NCBI GenBank assembly: GCA_021773075.1
Contig: JAJFKT010000008.1
Span: forward strand, 1-49,372
Reading direction: 5' to 3'
Origin: Woeseiaceae bacterium
Lineage (GTDB): Bacteria; Pseudomonadota; Gammaproteobacteria; Steroidobacterales; Woeseiaceae
DNA: 49,372 nt
This document shows, piece by piece, positions 23,147-30,728 of this stretch (within the stretch, counting starts at the first letter, position 1; each line of letters starts with the position of its first letter). Below the pieces are notes generated by a model. That model had not been told where the DNA came from. It made no database searches and saw only the letters and a program-made list of their open reading frames with translations. A program made the position numbers and the translations under genes.

Positions 23147-25735
23147 ATGACTATCTCAATCATCAATCGGGGAACGCTCGGTATTATCGCAGCCATTCTC
23201 GCTGTTCCGGCACTAGCGCAAGACGATGCTTCTTCTTTTCTTGAAGAAATCGTCGTTACTGCAAGTAAGCGTCAAACAACTCTGCAAGACACACCGATTG
23301 CTGTTTCGGTCGTGTCAGCTGCGGACCTGAAGGAATCGCAGGTTCAGGACATCAAGGACTTGCAATTTCTTGTACCGTCCTTGCGTGTGACGCAGTTGCA
23401 ATCTTCCGGTAATACCAACTTCCTCATCCGTGGCTTCGGCAACGGGGCGAACAACGCCGGTATTGAGCCATCAGTAGGCGTCTTTATCGACGGCGTCTAT
23501 CGTTCGCGTACGGCCTCGGCGCTTTCTGATTTGCCAAACCTCGAGCGCATCGAAGTATTGCGCGGACCGCAAAGTACATTGTTCGGGAAGAACGCATCGG
23601 CTGGCGTTATTAGCATCGTAACGGCAAAACCAGGTCTCGATGAAATGACGGGCTCGGCGTCGCTGACCGTCGGCGAGTTTAGCCAGATTTCTGTCAAGGC
23701 GGATATCAACGGGCCACTGTCCGACACGGTTGGTTTTAGCCTCTCTGGTAGTTACAGCGAGCGTGACGGTTATTACGACAATCTCGCCGGTGGCGATGCT
23801 CTTAATGAGCTAAATCGCTATGGGGTGCGAGGTCAGTTGTTATTCGTGCCGTCCGATTCACTCGAAATACGCGTGATCGCAGATTTGGATGATTTTGACG
23901 AAGCTTGTTGCGGCGTTGCCAACCTTCGAAATGGTCCGACCGGGGCAATCGTACAAGCGATCGGCGGAAATCTGGTGCCAGAAGCACCGTTCGCCTACCA
24001 GGGCTTTTACGATTTTACGCCGACGAACGAGTTCGAAACCAGCGGTGTATCGGTGCAATTCGACTATGATATTAACGATGCCGTAGCGCTCACTTCAATC
24101 ACCGCATTCCGCAACCTGGACAGATTCGACAATGCCGACGTCGACTTCACCAGCGCGAGACTGTTCGACCCCAATGCAGCGAACCGAACTGAAGCCGAGA
24201 TTGATACGATCACGCAAGAGTTTCGTCTGGCTGGATCTACCGACAACTTTGGTTGGATGGTGGGAGCCTACTTTTTTGATGAAGATGTAGAGCAAGAAAC
24301 AGGCGTTCTATGGGGTGCTGCTGCTCGTCCCTATGTTGACTTCCTGGCAACCGTATTGGGGGGTGGAACGCCCGGAGTTGATCCCTCCCCGTTGGGACCA
24401 ATCGAGGCTCTTTATGGGTTACCTCCGGGCACATTCCAGACGCCTGGTGACGGTCTTGTCGATATTTCGACTATGGATGATCAGGCGATTTCAATCTTTG
24501 GACAGGTCGATATTGATCTGGGCGATCGGGCGACTTTGACGCTGGGCGCCAACTATACGGAAGATGAGAAGGACGTAACCTATGATGCGACGTCGACCGA
24601 CGTTTTTTCGGGCATTGATCTAAACAATGATTTGACGGTGTTCGGTGTGCCGTTACCCACCGTGTTATTCGGCCAGGCATTTACAGATGCAACGGGTTTG
24701 GCGCCTACTCCGGCGAACATTGGGTTCATCGAGTCCATCATGCCGGGGACGTCAGCAGCTATTAATGCCGGTGTTGCAGGAAGCATCGCCGGTCTGCAAA
24801 CCATACAGTTCCTGCCGCAGAACGTTGACTTTCCGAATGCCGTGGAATCGGGCAAGACAAAAGACGACGATACAACCTGGACTGTGCGGCTTGCGTTCGA
24901 ACTCAATGATGCTGTTAGTACCTACGTCAGTGCCGGAACAGGATTCAAGGCGAGTTCATGGAATCTTTCGCGAGATTCGCGTCCGTTCCCGCAAGACCAG
25001 GCGGCTATTGAAGCCGCGGGTCTGAGTGTGCCAAATCTCGCATTCACGACTCGATTTGCGACGCCCGAAGAATCAACAGTCTACGAAGTCGGCTTGAAGG
25101 CCCTGTGGGATACTGTCTCCCTGAATGTCGCGGTCTTTGATCAGGAAATCGAGGGTTTCCAATCGAATATCTTTACAGGCACGGGATTCAGTCTCCAAAA
25201 TGCCGGCAAGCAATCGACAACCGGTCTGGAGCTTGATGTTCGCTGGCAACCCTCAGATCGATTCGAGGGAACGTTTGCCGCGACCTTCATGGACCCGACG
25301 TTTGATTCATTCCCGGTGGCTGAGAGCGTTGATGATGATCCCAATTCTCCTACCTTCCTGCAAGGGATTAGTGCCGATCTCAGCGGCACGCAGCCGCCGG
25401 GCATACATGAGCTCAGCCTCACGGCTGCCGGCCGCTTCAGCTTCGACGTCGGCAATGCTGCCGGTTATATTCGCGCCGAATACATTTACGAAGATGATAT
25501 CCGGGTGATTGAAAACACGCCGGAAAGCATCGCTTCGCGCGAAGTTAGCACGATTAATGCGAGTGCAGGTCTGGCCTGGGATAATGGTCTTGAAGTCATG
25601 CTTTGGGGTCGAAATATCAACAATGATGAATACTTGTTAAGTGCGTTCCCGTCAGTCGCACAGGCAGGGAGTTTCTCGGGCTACCCGAATCAGCCACGTA
25701 CCTACGGTCTGACAGTACGTAAGTACTTCGACTGA
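23147..25735 (+). CDS. TonB-dependent receptor
   Basis: An 862-residue outer-membrane receptor. The signal peptide (MTISIINRGTLGIIAAILAV, then PALAQ) precedes a TonB box (EEIVVTASKR). The plug domain is clear (TPIAVSVVSAADLKES, FLIRGFGNG, GVFIDGVYRSR, NLERIEVLRGPQSTLFGKNA, SAGVISIVTAKP). The rest is a 22-strand barrel, ending with the terminal aromatic residue (LTVRKYFD). It imports a substrate using proton motive force through TonB-ExbBD. Its class (SusC-unrelated, 'iron complex outer-membrane receptor' group widespread in marine oligotrophs) does not reveal the substrate; no siderophore or B12 genes are adjacent. A run of Gs (GTGGGGG) just upstream of ATG 23147 may serve as the ribosome binding site. 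A strong terminator follows. The upstream region 22958-23146 has GATATTGC twice (23088, 23106). Confidence 0.9.
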   Translation: MTISIINRGTLGIIAAILAVPALAQDDASSFLEEIVVTASKRQTTLQDTPIAVSVVSAADLKESQVQDIKDLQFLVPSLRVTQLQSSGNTNFLIRGFGNGANNAGIEPSVGVFIDGVYRSRTASALSDLPNLERIEVLRGPQSTLFGKNASAGVISIVTAKPGLDEMTGSASLTVGEFSQISVKADINGPLSDTVGFSLSGSYSERDGYYDNLAGGDALNELNRYGVRGQLLFVPSDSLEIRVIADLDDFDEACCGVANLRNGPTGAIVQAIGGNLVPEAPFAYQGFYDFTPTNEFETSGVSVQFDYDINDAVALTSITAFRNLDRFDNADVDFTSARLFDPNAANRTEAEIDTITQEFRLAGSTDNFGWMVGAYFFDEDVEQETGVLWGAAARPYVDFLATVLGGGTPGVDPSPLGPIEALYGLPPGTFQTPGDGLVDISTMDDQAISIFGQVDIDLGDRATLTLGANYTEDEKDVTYDATSTDVFSGIDLNNDLTVFGVPLPTVLFGQAFTDATGLAPTPANIGFIESIMPGTSAAINAGVAGSIAGLQTIQFLPQNVDFPNAVESGKTKDDDTTWTVRLAFELNDAVSTYVSAGTGFKASSWNLSRDSRPFPQDQAAIEAAGLSVPNLAFTTRFATPEESTVYEVGLKALWDTVSLNVAVFDQEIEGFQSNIFTGTGFSLQNAGKQSTTGLELDVRWQPSDRFEGTFAATFMDPTFDSFPVAESVDDDPNSPTFLQGISADLSGTQPPGIHELSLTAAGRFSFDVGNAAGYIRAEYIYEDDIRVIENTPESIASREVSTINASAGLAWDNGLEVMLWGRNINNDEYLLSAFPSVAQAGSFSGYPNQPRTYGLTVRKYFD

Positions 25736-25750
25736 TTACGTCTCTGGATG

Positions 25751-25786
25751 AGCCCCGTCAGACACCCGTCTGGCGGGGCTTTTTTA
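25751..25786 (+). terminator. Rho-independent terminator of the TonB receptor gene
   Basis: AGCCCCGTCAGAC (25751-25763), loop ACCC, GTCTGGCGGGGCT (25768-25780): a 13-bp stem with one G-U pair, followed by seven Ts (25780-25786). It lies 15 nt after the stop. The T-run reaches the stop codon of the convergent lhgO gene, so the two genes end back to back. Confidence 0.9.
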
Positions 25787-26977
25787 TTGGGCACCCAATA
25801 TTCTGTCGCAGATGTGCCTGCTAATGGGTATCGCGGAGGTGGCTGCCGGCGAGGGCGCGCTGCAAACATGCAGGCTTCGCGCGGTTTGTTCGAACAGAAA
25901 GTCCTGAACCAGCGTGCCATCCTTAAGTACAGCCGTTGCTCGCAAGCCGGTTTCGTGCGGCGACAAGTCGGCGTGAGAAATTGACGGGCAGTATTTTTGT
26001 ACCTGTTTCAGATAGCCCGGTTTCCAGCAGGAGTTCCATAGTTCTTGAAACCCGGACTTGTAATTACCGCGCAGCGCGTGCCAAAAGCCGGAGAAACGGA
26101 CCATTGATGAAATATCACTGAGGCTGATATTGACTCGTCCGTAGCCCTCTCGCTTCCAGCCTTGGAGCGCATTGGGTCCCACGGTGACCGAGCCGTCGAT
26201 CATTCGCGTCAGGTGTATGCCGAGAAACGGCAGTTCGGGATCAGGAACCGGATAGATGAGGTGACTGACGATGTTATTCATTTCGGCCGGCAACCGGTAA
26301 TACTCGCCGCGGTAAGGGATTACCTGAAAACTGATATCGATTCCCTGCATCAATGCCAGGCGGTCTGCCATGAGTCCGCCACACGCGACGAGGAATTTGC
26401 TTTCGATTTGTGACCCGTCAGCGAGTTCTACCGTGATTTTGTCGGGCGTTTCGACGATGTCGGTGACCTCGCAGTCGAGGCGCGTTTCGCCGCCCATCTC
26501 GCTTAATTTGCGTGCCATTGTCTTACAGATGGCGGGATAGTCCGTAATACCTGTGGACTTAAGGAATATGGCAGCTGTGCCGACTATATTCGGCTCGCGG
26601 TTCCTTAGTTCGGCTGCGGTGAGCAATTCGACATCGAGTTCGTTTTCAAGTGCGCGTTCGTAAAGCTCGAGCATGCGTTCATGCTCAATCTCGTTGGTCG
26701 CAACGATCAGCTTGCCGCATTGCTCGTAAGAGATCCCGTTGTCGCGACAGAATTCCAGTGTCGCTGCGGCGCCTTCTTTGCAAAAGCGTGCCTTGAGGCT
26801 TCCCGGCGCATAGTAGATACCGGCGTGAATTACGCCGCTGTTCCGGCCTGTTTGGTGGCGGGCAACGGCACTCTCTTTTTCAAGTACAAGAATCGAACTG
26901 TCCGGGTTTCGCTGTTGCAACTGCCAGGCGGTGGAAAGTCCAATGATCCCACCGCCGACAATCACATAGTCATACAT
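25784..26977 (-). CDS. lhgO: L-2-hydroxyglutarate oxidase/dehydrogenase, FAD-dependent
   Basis: A 397-residue flavoprotein of the LhgO (YgaF) family, which oxidises L-2-hydroxyglutarate to 2-oxoglutarate and passes electrons to the membrane quinone pool. The N-terminal FAD-binding motif is YVIVGGGIIGLSTAWQL; further family features are QTGRNSGVIHAGIYYAPGSL, then KARFC, GAAATLEFC, IPYRGEYYRL, THLTRMIDGSVTVGPNAL (here HLTRMIDGSVTVGPNA) and HETGLRATAVLKDG. The length is normal (E. coli 422). It follows gabD with a 12-nt gap. In E. coli, csiD-lhgO-gabD-gabT form the glutarate/lysine degradation route; here only gabD and lhgO are together and csiD is not in the window. Confidence 0.88.
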   Translation of the reverse strand: MYDYVIVGGGIIGLSTAWQLQQRNPDSSILVLEKESAVARHQTGRNSGVIHAGIYYAPGSLKARFCKEGAAATLEFCRDNGISYEQCGKLIVATNEIEHERMLELYERALENELDVELLTAAELRNREPNIVGTAAIFLKSTGITDYPAICKTMARKLSEMGGETRLDCEVTDIVETPDKITVELADGSQIESKFLVACGGLMADRLALMQGIDISFQVIPYRGEYYRLPAEMNNIVSHLIYPVPDPELPFLGIHLTRMIDGSVTVGPNALQGWKREGYGRVNISLSDISSMVRFSGFWHALRGNYKSGFQELWNSCWKPGYLKQVQKYCPSISHADLSPHETGLRATAVLKDGTLVQDFLFEQTARSLHVCSAPSPAATSAIPISRHICDRILGAQ

Positions 26978-26989
26978 TGCTTCTGACTA

Positions 26990-28447
26990 TTACTCGATGC
27001 CGCCCATTGAATGGAACTTCGTTTCAAAAAATTCGGCAATACCCTCGGCGCCACCCTCGGAGCCGATTCCAGATTCTTTCCAGCCGCCAAAAGGTGCGAC
27101 CTCAGTTGAAAATACGCCTGAATTTGAGCAGACAATGCCGTACTCGAGGCGTTCCGCCACCCGAATAACACGACCGATGTCGCGTGTTGCGTAGTAGGCT
27201 GCCAGACCATACTGCGTATCATTCGCGCGTTCGATTGCCTCATCCTCGGTATCAAATATCTGTATAGCGGCGATCGGCCCGAAGATTTCTTCGCGCGCCA
27301 CTCGCATCTCTTGCGTCACGCCTGTCACCAGCGTTGGTTCGAAAAAGCAGTGACCCAGAGCGTGTTTGTTACCGCCGGTGACAACGTTGGCCCCCTTCGA
27401 TCTTGCATCGTCCATAAAATCGACCATTTCACCAACGGCCGTATCACTCACGAGCGGCCCGATTGTGACGCCGTCGGCGAAGCCATCCCCGACGCTGAGT
27501 GCCTCAATGGCAGCCTGTAACTTGGCCGTAAATTCATCCGCGACACCGCGTTGAACGTAGATTCGATTCGTACAAACACAAGTCTGGCCGCAGTTGCGAA
27601 ATTTGGTGGCAATGCAGTCGGTAACCGCAGTATCGATATCAGCATCATCGAAGACGATGAACGGCGCATTACCGCCGAGTTCGAGAGAGACCTTTTTCAC
27701 GCCGTCAGCACATTGCTTCATCAATATCTTGCCGACCGGTGTTGAGCCCGTGAAAGTGAATTTGCCAATCCTGGGGTGCTGCGTCAGTACTGCACCGATT
27801 TCGCGGGAGTTATTACCAACGACCACACTGATTACGCCCTTCGGTATCCCAGCCCGATCCGCGAGTTCACACATGCTCAGCGCCGAGAGCGGGGTTTCTG
27901 TGGCTGGTTTAATAACAATCGTGCAACCAGCACCCAGGGCCGGACCGGCTTTGCGAGCGATCATTGCATTTGGGAAGTTCCACGGCGTAATGCAGCCAAC
28001 TACTCCGACGGGCTGTTTGTAAGTCTGCAGGCGGCGGTCATTTGAGATGGTCGGAATCGTTGCACCCTTTACGCGCTTGGATTCCTCGGCGTAATACTCG
28101 ATGAATCCGGCACCGTAGCCAACTTCGCCTATAGACTCGGCCAGCGGCTTGCCTTGTTCTGCGGTCATAATTGCGCCCAGATCGTCCGCATTTTCCATCA
28201 GCAAATTGAACCAATTGCGCAGGAGAACAGCCCGCTGCTTGGCCGGTATGCGACTCCAGGTCTTAAAAGCAACGGCAGCCGCTTCGACTGCGCGTGTCGC
28301 GTCTGCGGCGTCCCCGTTGGCTGTAGTAGCGACGATCTCGCCATTCGCAGGGTTGGTCACATGGATGGTCCCGGCACCACCGTCCACCCATTGTCCATCG
28401 ATAAAATTCTGTGTTCTTAGCAGCGTTGGGTCTTTCAGATTTAGCAT
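26990..28447 (-). CDS. gabD: Succinate/glutarate-semialdehyde dehydrogenase
   Basis: A 485-residue NAD(P)-dependent aldehyde dehydrogenase of the GabD type, oxidising succinate semialdehyde (and commonly glutarate semialdehyde). Visible motifs are the cofactor loop GCITPWNFPNAM and FTGSTPVGK, the general base Glu in SLELGGNAPFIVFDDADID and the nucleophilic Cys in FRNCGQTCVCTNR. Further conserved stretches are EEIFGPIAAI and APFGGWKESGIG. Length is standard (E. coli 482). The ribosome binding site is weak. It is the first gene of a two-gene operon with lhgO and diverges from the rimP operon with only about 100 nt between its start and the rimP promoter. Confidence 0.88.
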   Translation of the reverse strand: MLNLKDPTLLRTQNFIDGQWVDGGAGTIHVTNPANGEIVATTANGDAADATRAVEAAAVAFKTWSRIPAKQRAVLLRNWFNLLMENADDLGAIMTAEQGKPLAESIGEVGYGAGFIEYYAEESKRVKGATIPTISNDRRLQTYKQPVGVVGCITPWNFPNAMIARKAGPALGAGCTIVIKPATETPLSALSMCELADRAGIPKGVISVVVGNNSREIGAVLTQHPRIGKFTFTGSTPVGKILMKQCADGVKKVSLELGGNAPFIVFDDADIDTAVTDCIATKFRNCGQTCVCTNRIYVQRGVADEFTAKLQAAIEALSVGDGFADGVTIGPLVSDTAVGEMVDFMDDARSKGANVVTGGNKHALGHCFFEPTLVTGVTQEMRVAREEIFGPIAAIQIFDTEDEAIERANDTQYGLAAYYATRDIGRVIRVAERLEYGIVCSNSGVFSTEVAPFGGWKESGIGSEGGAEGIAEFFETKFHSMGGIE

Positions 28448-28527
28448 GTATCCAGTCTCATTTAGTCGGCGCGAAAAGCGGGCAGCTTATCATTGCCGGA
28501 GCGAATTGAAATAGCCTGGATTCAGCG

Positions 28528-28557
28528 TTGCGTGTGTCGATACCTATGCCGTATAAT
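28528..28557 (+). promoter_or_regulatory. Promoter of the rimP-nusA-infB operon
   Basis: TTGCGT at 28528-28533, 18 nt, TATAAT at 28552-28557. The -10 box is perfect and is followed by a GC-rich discriminator (CCCGCGCC), typical of growth-rate and ppGpp-controlled promoters of translation genes. Confidence 0.8.
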
Positions 28558-28615
28558 CCCGCGCCAGCGCCCCACCAAAGTATCGGTGGGTAAAGACCCC
28601 GCTTAGGGGTTTTTT
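28558..28615 (+). ncRNA. rimP leader with attenuator
   Basis: Between the promoter and rimP the transcript would form CCCACC/GGTGGG (28571-28576 with 28585-28590), directly followed by CCCC-GCTTA-GGGG (28597-28609) and six Ts (28610-28615), a small intrinsic terminator. A rimP leader that acts as a putative transcription attenuator is a known gammaproteobacterial element upstream of this operon. Position and structure fit it. Another hairpin, TGCCCG/CGGGCA (28618-28640), follows. Confidence 0.65.
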
Positions 28616-28660
28616 GTTGCCCGGAGTTATGGCACGGGCAGAGACATAGCGCTGGGTATG

Positions 28661-28684
28661 AATGGGCCATTGGCCCATTTTTTT
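28661..28684 (+). terminator. Second terminator-like hairpin in the rimP leader
   Basis: AATGGGCCA (28661-28669) and TGGCCCATT (28671-28679) are perfect inverted repeats, followed by seven Ts from 28678. It is placed 30 nt before the rimP start, after the first leader terminator. Two terminators in tandem before an essential operon imply regulated read-through. Confidence 0.75.
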
Positions 28685-28715
28685 GTTTTAAAATAGATGG
28701 TTAGGTGAGATGACA

Positions 28716-29162
28716 ATGACCGGAGACGAGCTTCAGAAATTGCTCGAGCCGACCATCGAGCGGCTTGGTTACGAATTGACGGACCTTGAAGTCCGCTTGG
28801 GTGGCAAAGGAGGCCTCGTGCAGCTCACGATCGATAAGCCCGAAGGGATCGATCTTGATGATTGCAGCAGGGTCAGCGAGGCGGTAAGTGCGCTCCTGGA
28901 TGTTGAGGACCCGGTACCGGGTAACTACAACCTTGAGGTTTCGTCGCCTGGTTCGGATAGAAAGTTGACAAAAGTTGAGCATTTTCAAAGATTTGAAGGC
29001 AAAACCTTGAAAGTGTCTACGCGCTTCCCGATAGCGGGTCGCAGACGATTTCGGGGCATTTTGAAGTCCTCGGATAACGAGAATATTGTCGTTGAGGTGG
29101 ATGGAGAGTCGCACAGTTTGCCGCTGGCGATGATTGATACCGCTCGACTGGTACCAGAATAG
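28716..29162 (+). CDS. rimP: Ribosome maturation factor RimP
   Basis: A 148-residue protein from ATG 28716, which has AGGTGA at 28703-28708 with 7-nt spacing; ATG 28710 is too close to that site. RimP helps assemble the 30S subunit (S12 binding step). The family pattern is clear: LEPTIERLGYELTDLEVRLG, VQLTIDKPEGIDLDDCSRVS, LDVEDPVPGNYNLEVSSPGS and the C-terminal SH3-like part (FQRFEGKTLKVSTRFPIAGR, then RRFRGIL). First gene of the rimP-nusA-infB-rbfA-truB operon. Confidence 0.95.
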   Translation: MTGDELQKLLEPTIERLGYELTDLEVRLGGKGGLVQLTIDKPEGIDLDDCSRVSEAVSALLDVEDPVPGNYNLEVSSPGSDRKLTKVEHFQRFEGKTLKVSTRFPIAGRRRFRGILKSSDNENIVVEVDGESHSLPLAMIDTARLVPE

Positions 29163-29198
29163 GCCTGATCCCGCAGGGATATTTGGAGTTTTGCTGAG

Positions 29199-30704
29199 AT
29201 GAGTAAAGAAATTTTGATGGTTGTTGACGCCGTTTCGAACGAAAAAGGCGTCGAGAAGGACATCATATTCGAGGCTATTGAAGCCGCACTGGCGTCTGCG
29301 ACTCGCAGAAAGCACGGTGAAGACATTGAGGTTCGCGTACAGATCGATCGCGAGACGGGCGAATATGACACGTTTCGCCGTTGGCTGGTTTTTGAAGACG
29401 AGTCAAAAGAGTTGGAAACGCCTGATCGTGAATTGCGCATGATTGATGCAGTTGACGTTGACGCGGCCGCGGAGCCGGGTGGTTTTGTTGAAGTACCGAT
29501 GGAATCAGTCGAATTCGGACGCATTGCTGCGCAAACCGCAAAACAAGTCATCGTGCAGAAAGTACGCGAGGCCGAGCGCGAGCAGGTCGTCGAAGAATTT
29601 CAGGGCCGCGAGGGCGAAATGCTCTCCGGGCTGGTCAAGCGAGTTGATCGAAACGGTGTGTACATCGACCTCGGTGGCAATGCCGAGGGATTTGTCGCCC
29701 GAGATCAGATGGTGCCACGCGAGCCTGTTCGTCCTCAGGACCGAATCAAAGCAATGCTTATCGAAGTTCGTTCGGAAGTTCGTGGGCCGCAGTTATTCAT
29801 GACCCGGACTTCGCCGCAATTTCTGGTCGAGCTGTTTAAGATCGAGGTTCCGGAAGTTGGCCAGGGCCTGATCGATATTCTCGGCTCTGCTCGCGACCCT
29901 GGTCTGCGTGCGAAAATTGCTGTTCGCAGCAACGACAGCCGTATTGATGCGGTTGGTGCGTGTGTCGGCATGCGCGGATCGCGAGTGCAGGCAGTTTCCA
30001 ATGAACTTGCAGGCGAACGCGTCGATATCATTCTCTGGGATGACAATTCGGCTCAGTTTGTCATCAACGCAATGTCCCCCGCTGAAGTCGTGTCTATTGT
30101 TGTAGACGAAGACAAACACAGCATGGATATCGCGGTTGAAGAGGACAAGTTGTCCCAGGCGATTGGTCGTGGTGGCCAGAACATTCGTCTCGCGAGCGAA
30201 TTGTCAGGTTGGGAGCTGAACGTTATGACGGCTCAGGATGCGGAAGAGAAGAGTGAGTCCGAGATGAAGGAACTCATTGGTCTTTTCTCCAAGCAGCTTG
30301 ACGTTGACGAAGAAGTTTCCCTGATCCTGGTGCAGGAAGGTTTCTCAACCATCGAAGAGGTTGCCTACGTTCCGGCATCCGAGTTGGTTGAGATAGAGGA
30401 ATTTGACGAAGGTATCGTCGATGAGCTGCGAAGTCGTGCACGTGATGTACTGCTGACGCAAGCCATTGTACAAGAAGAAAAAATCGACGAGGTAGAGCCT
30501 GCTGAAGACTTGCTAAGCCTTGAAGGTATGGAAAAGGGCCTTGCGTACTTGCTGGCCAGCAAAGGCGTTGTAACGCGCGAAGATCTTGCGGAGCTCGCCA
30601 CGGATGATCTTGTCGAGATCGATGAAGAAATGGCTGAGGAAGACGCCGCTGCGATGATTATGAAAGCGCGCGCTCATTGGTTTGAAGACGAACAGCAGGC
30701 GTAG
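29199..30704 (+). CDS. nusA: Transcription termination/antitermination factor NusA
   Basis: A 501-residue protein. The N-terminal RNA-polymerase-binding domain (MSKEILMVVDAVSNEKGVEK) is followed by an S1 domain (GLVKRVDRNGVYIDLGGNAE), KH1/KH2 domains (IAVRSNDSRIDAVGACVGMR, GSRVQAVSNELAGERVDIIL, QAIGRGGQNIRLASELSGWE) and two C-terminal acidic repeats (LVQEGFSTIEEVAYVP; LEGMEKGLAYLLASKGV). It binds RNA polymerase and controls pausing, termination and antitermination. Length equals E. coli NusA (495). GGAG 10 nt upstream. It lies 36 nt after rimP and 24 nt before infB. Confidence 0.97.
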   Translation: MSKEILMVVDAVSNEKGVEKDIIFEAIEAALASATRRKHGEDIEVRVQIDRETGEYDTFRRWLVFEDESKELETPDRELRMIDAVDVDAAAEPGGFVEVPMESVEFGRIAAQTAKQVIVQKVREAEREQVVEEFQGREGEMLSGLVKRVDRNGVYIDLGGNAEGFVARDQMVPREPVRPQDRIKAMLIEVRSEVRGPQLFMTRTSPQFLVELFKIEVPEVGQGLIDILGSARDPGLRAKIAVRSNDSRIDAVGACVGMRGSRVQAVSNELAGERVDIILWDDNSAQFVINAMSPAEVVSIVVDEDKHSMDIAVEEDKLSQAIGRGGQNIRLASELSGWELNVMTAQDAEEKSESEMKELIGLFSKQLDVDEEVSLILVQEGFSTIEEVAYVPASELVEIEEFDEGIVDELRSRARDVLLTQAIVQEEKIDEVEPAEDLLSLEGMEKGLAYLLASKGVVTREDLAELATDDLVEIDEEMAEEDAAAMIMKARAHWFEDEQQA

Positions 30705-30728
30705 CAGCCTTATATTACGGAGTTTGGT

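Noticed and set aside
28448..28715. tRNA-fMet/tRNA-Leu or secG upstream of rimP
   Set aside because: No cloverleaf, T-loop motif or SecG frame is present; the region holds only a promoter and hairpins.
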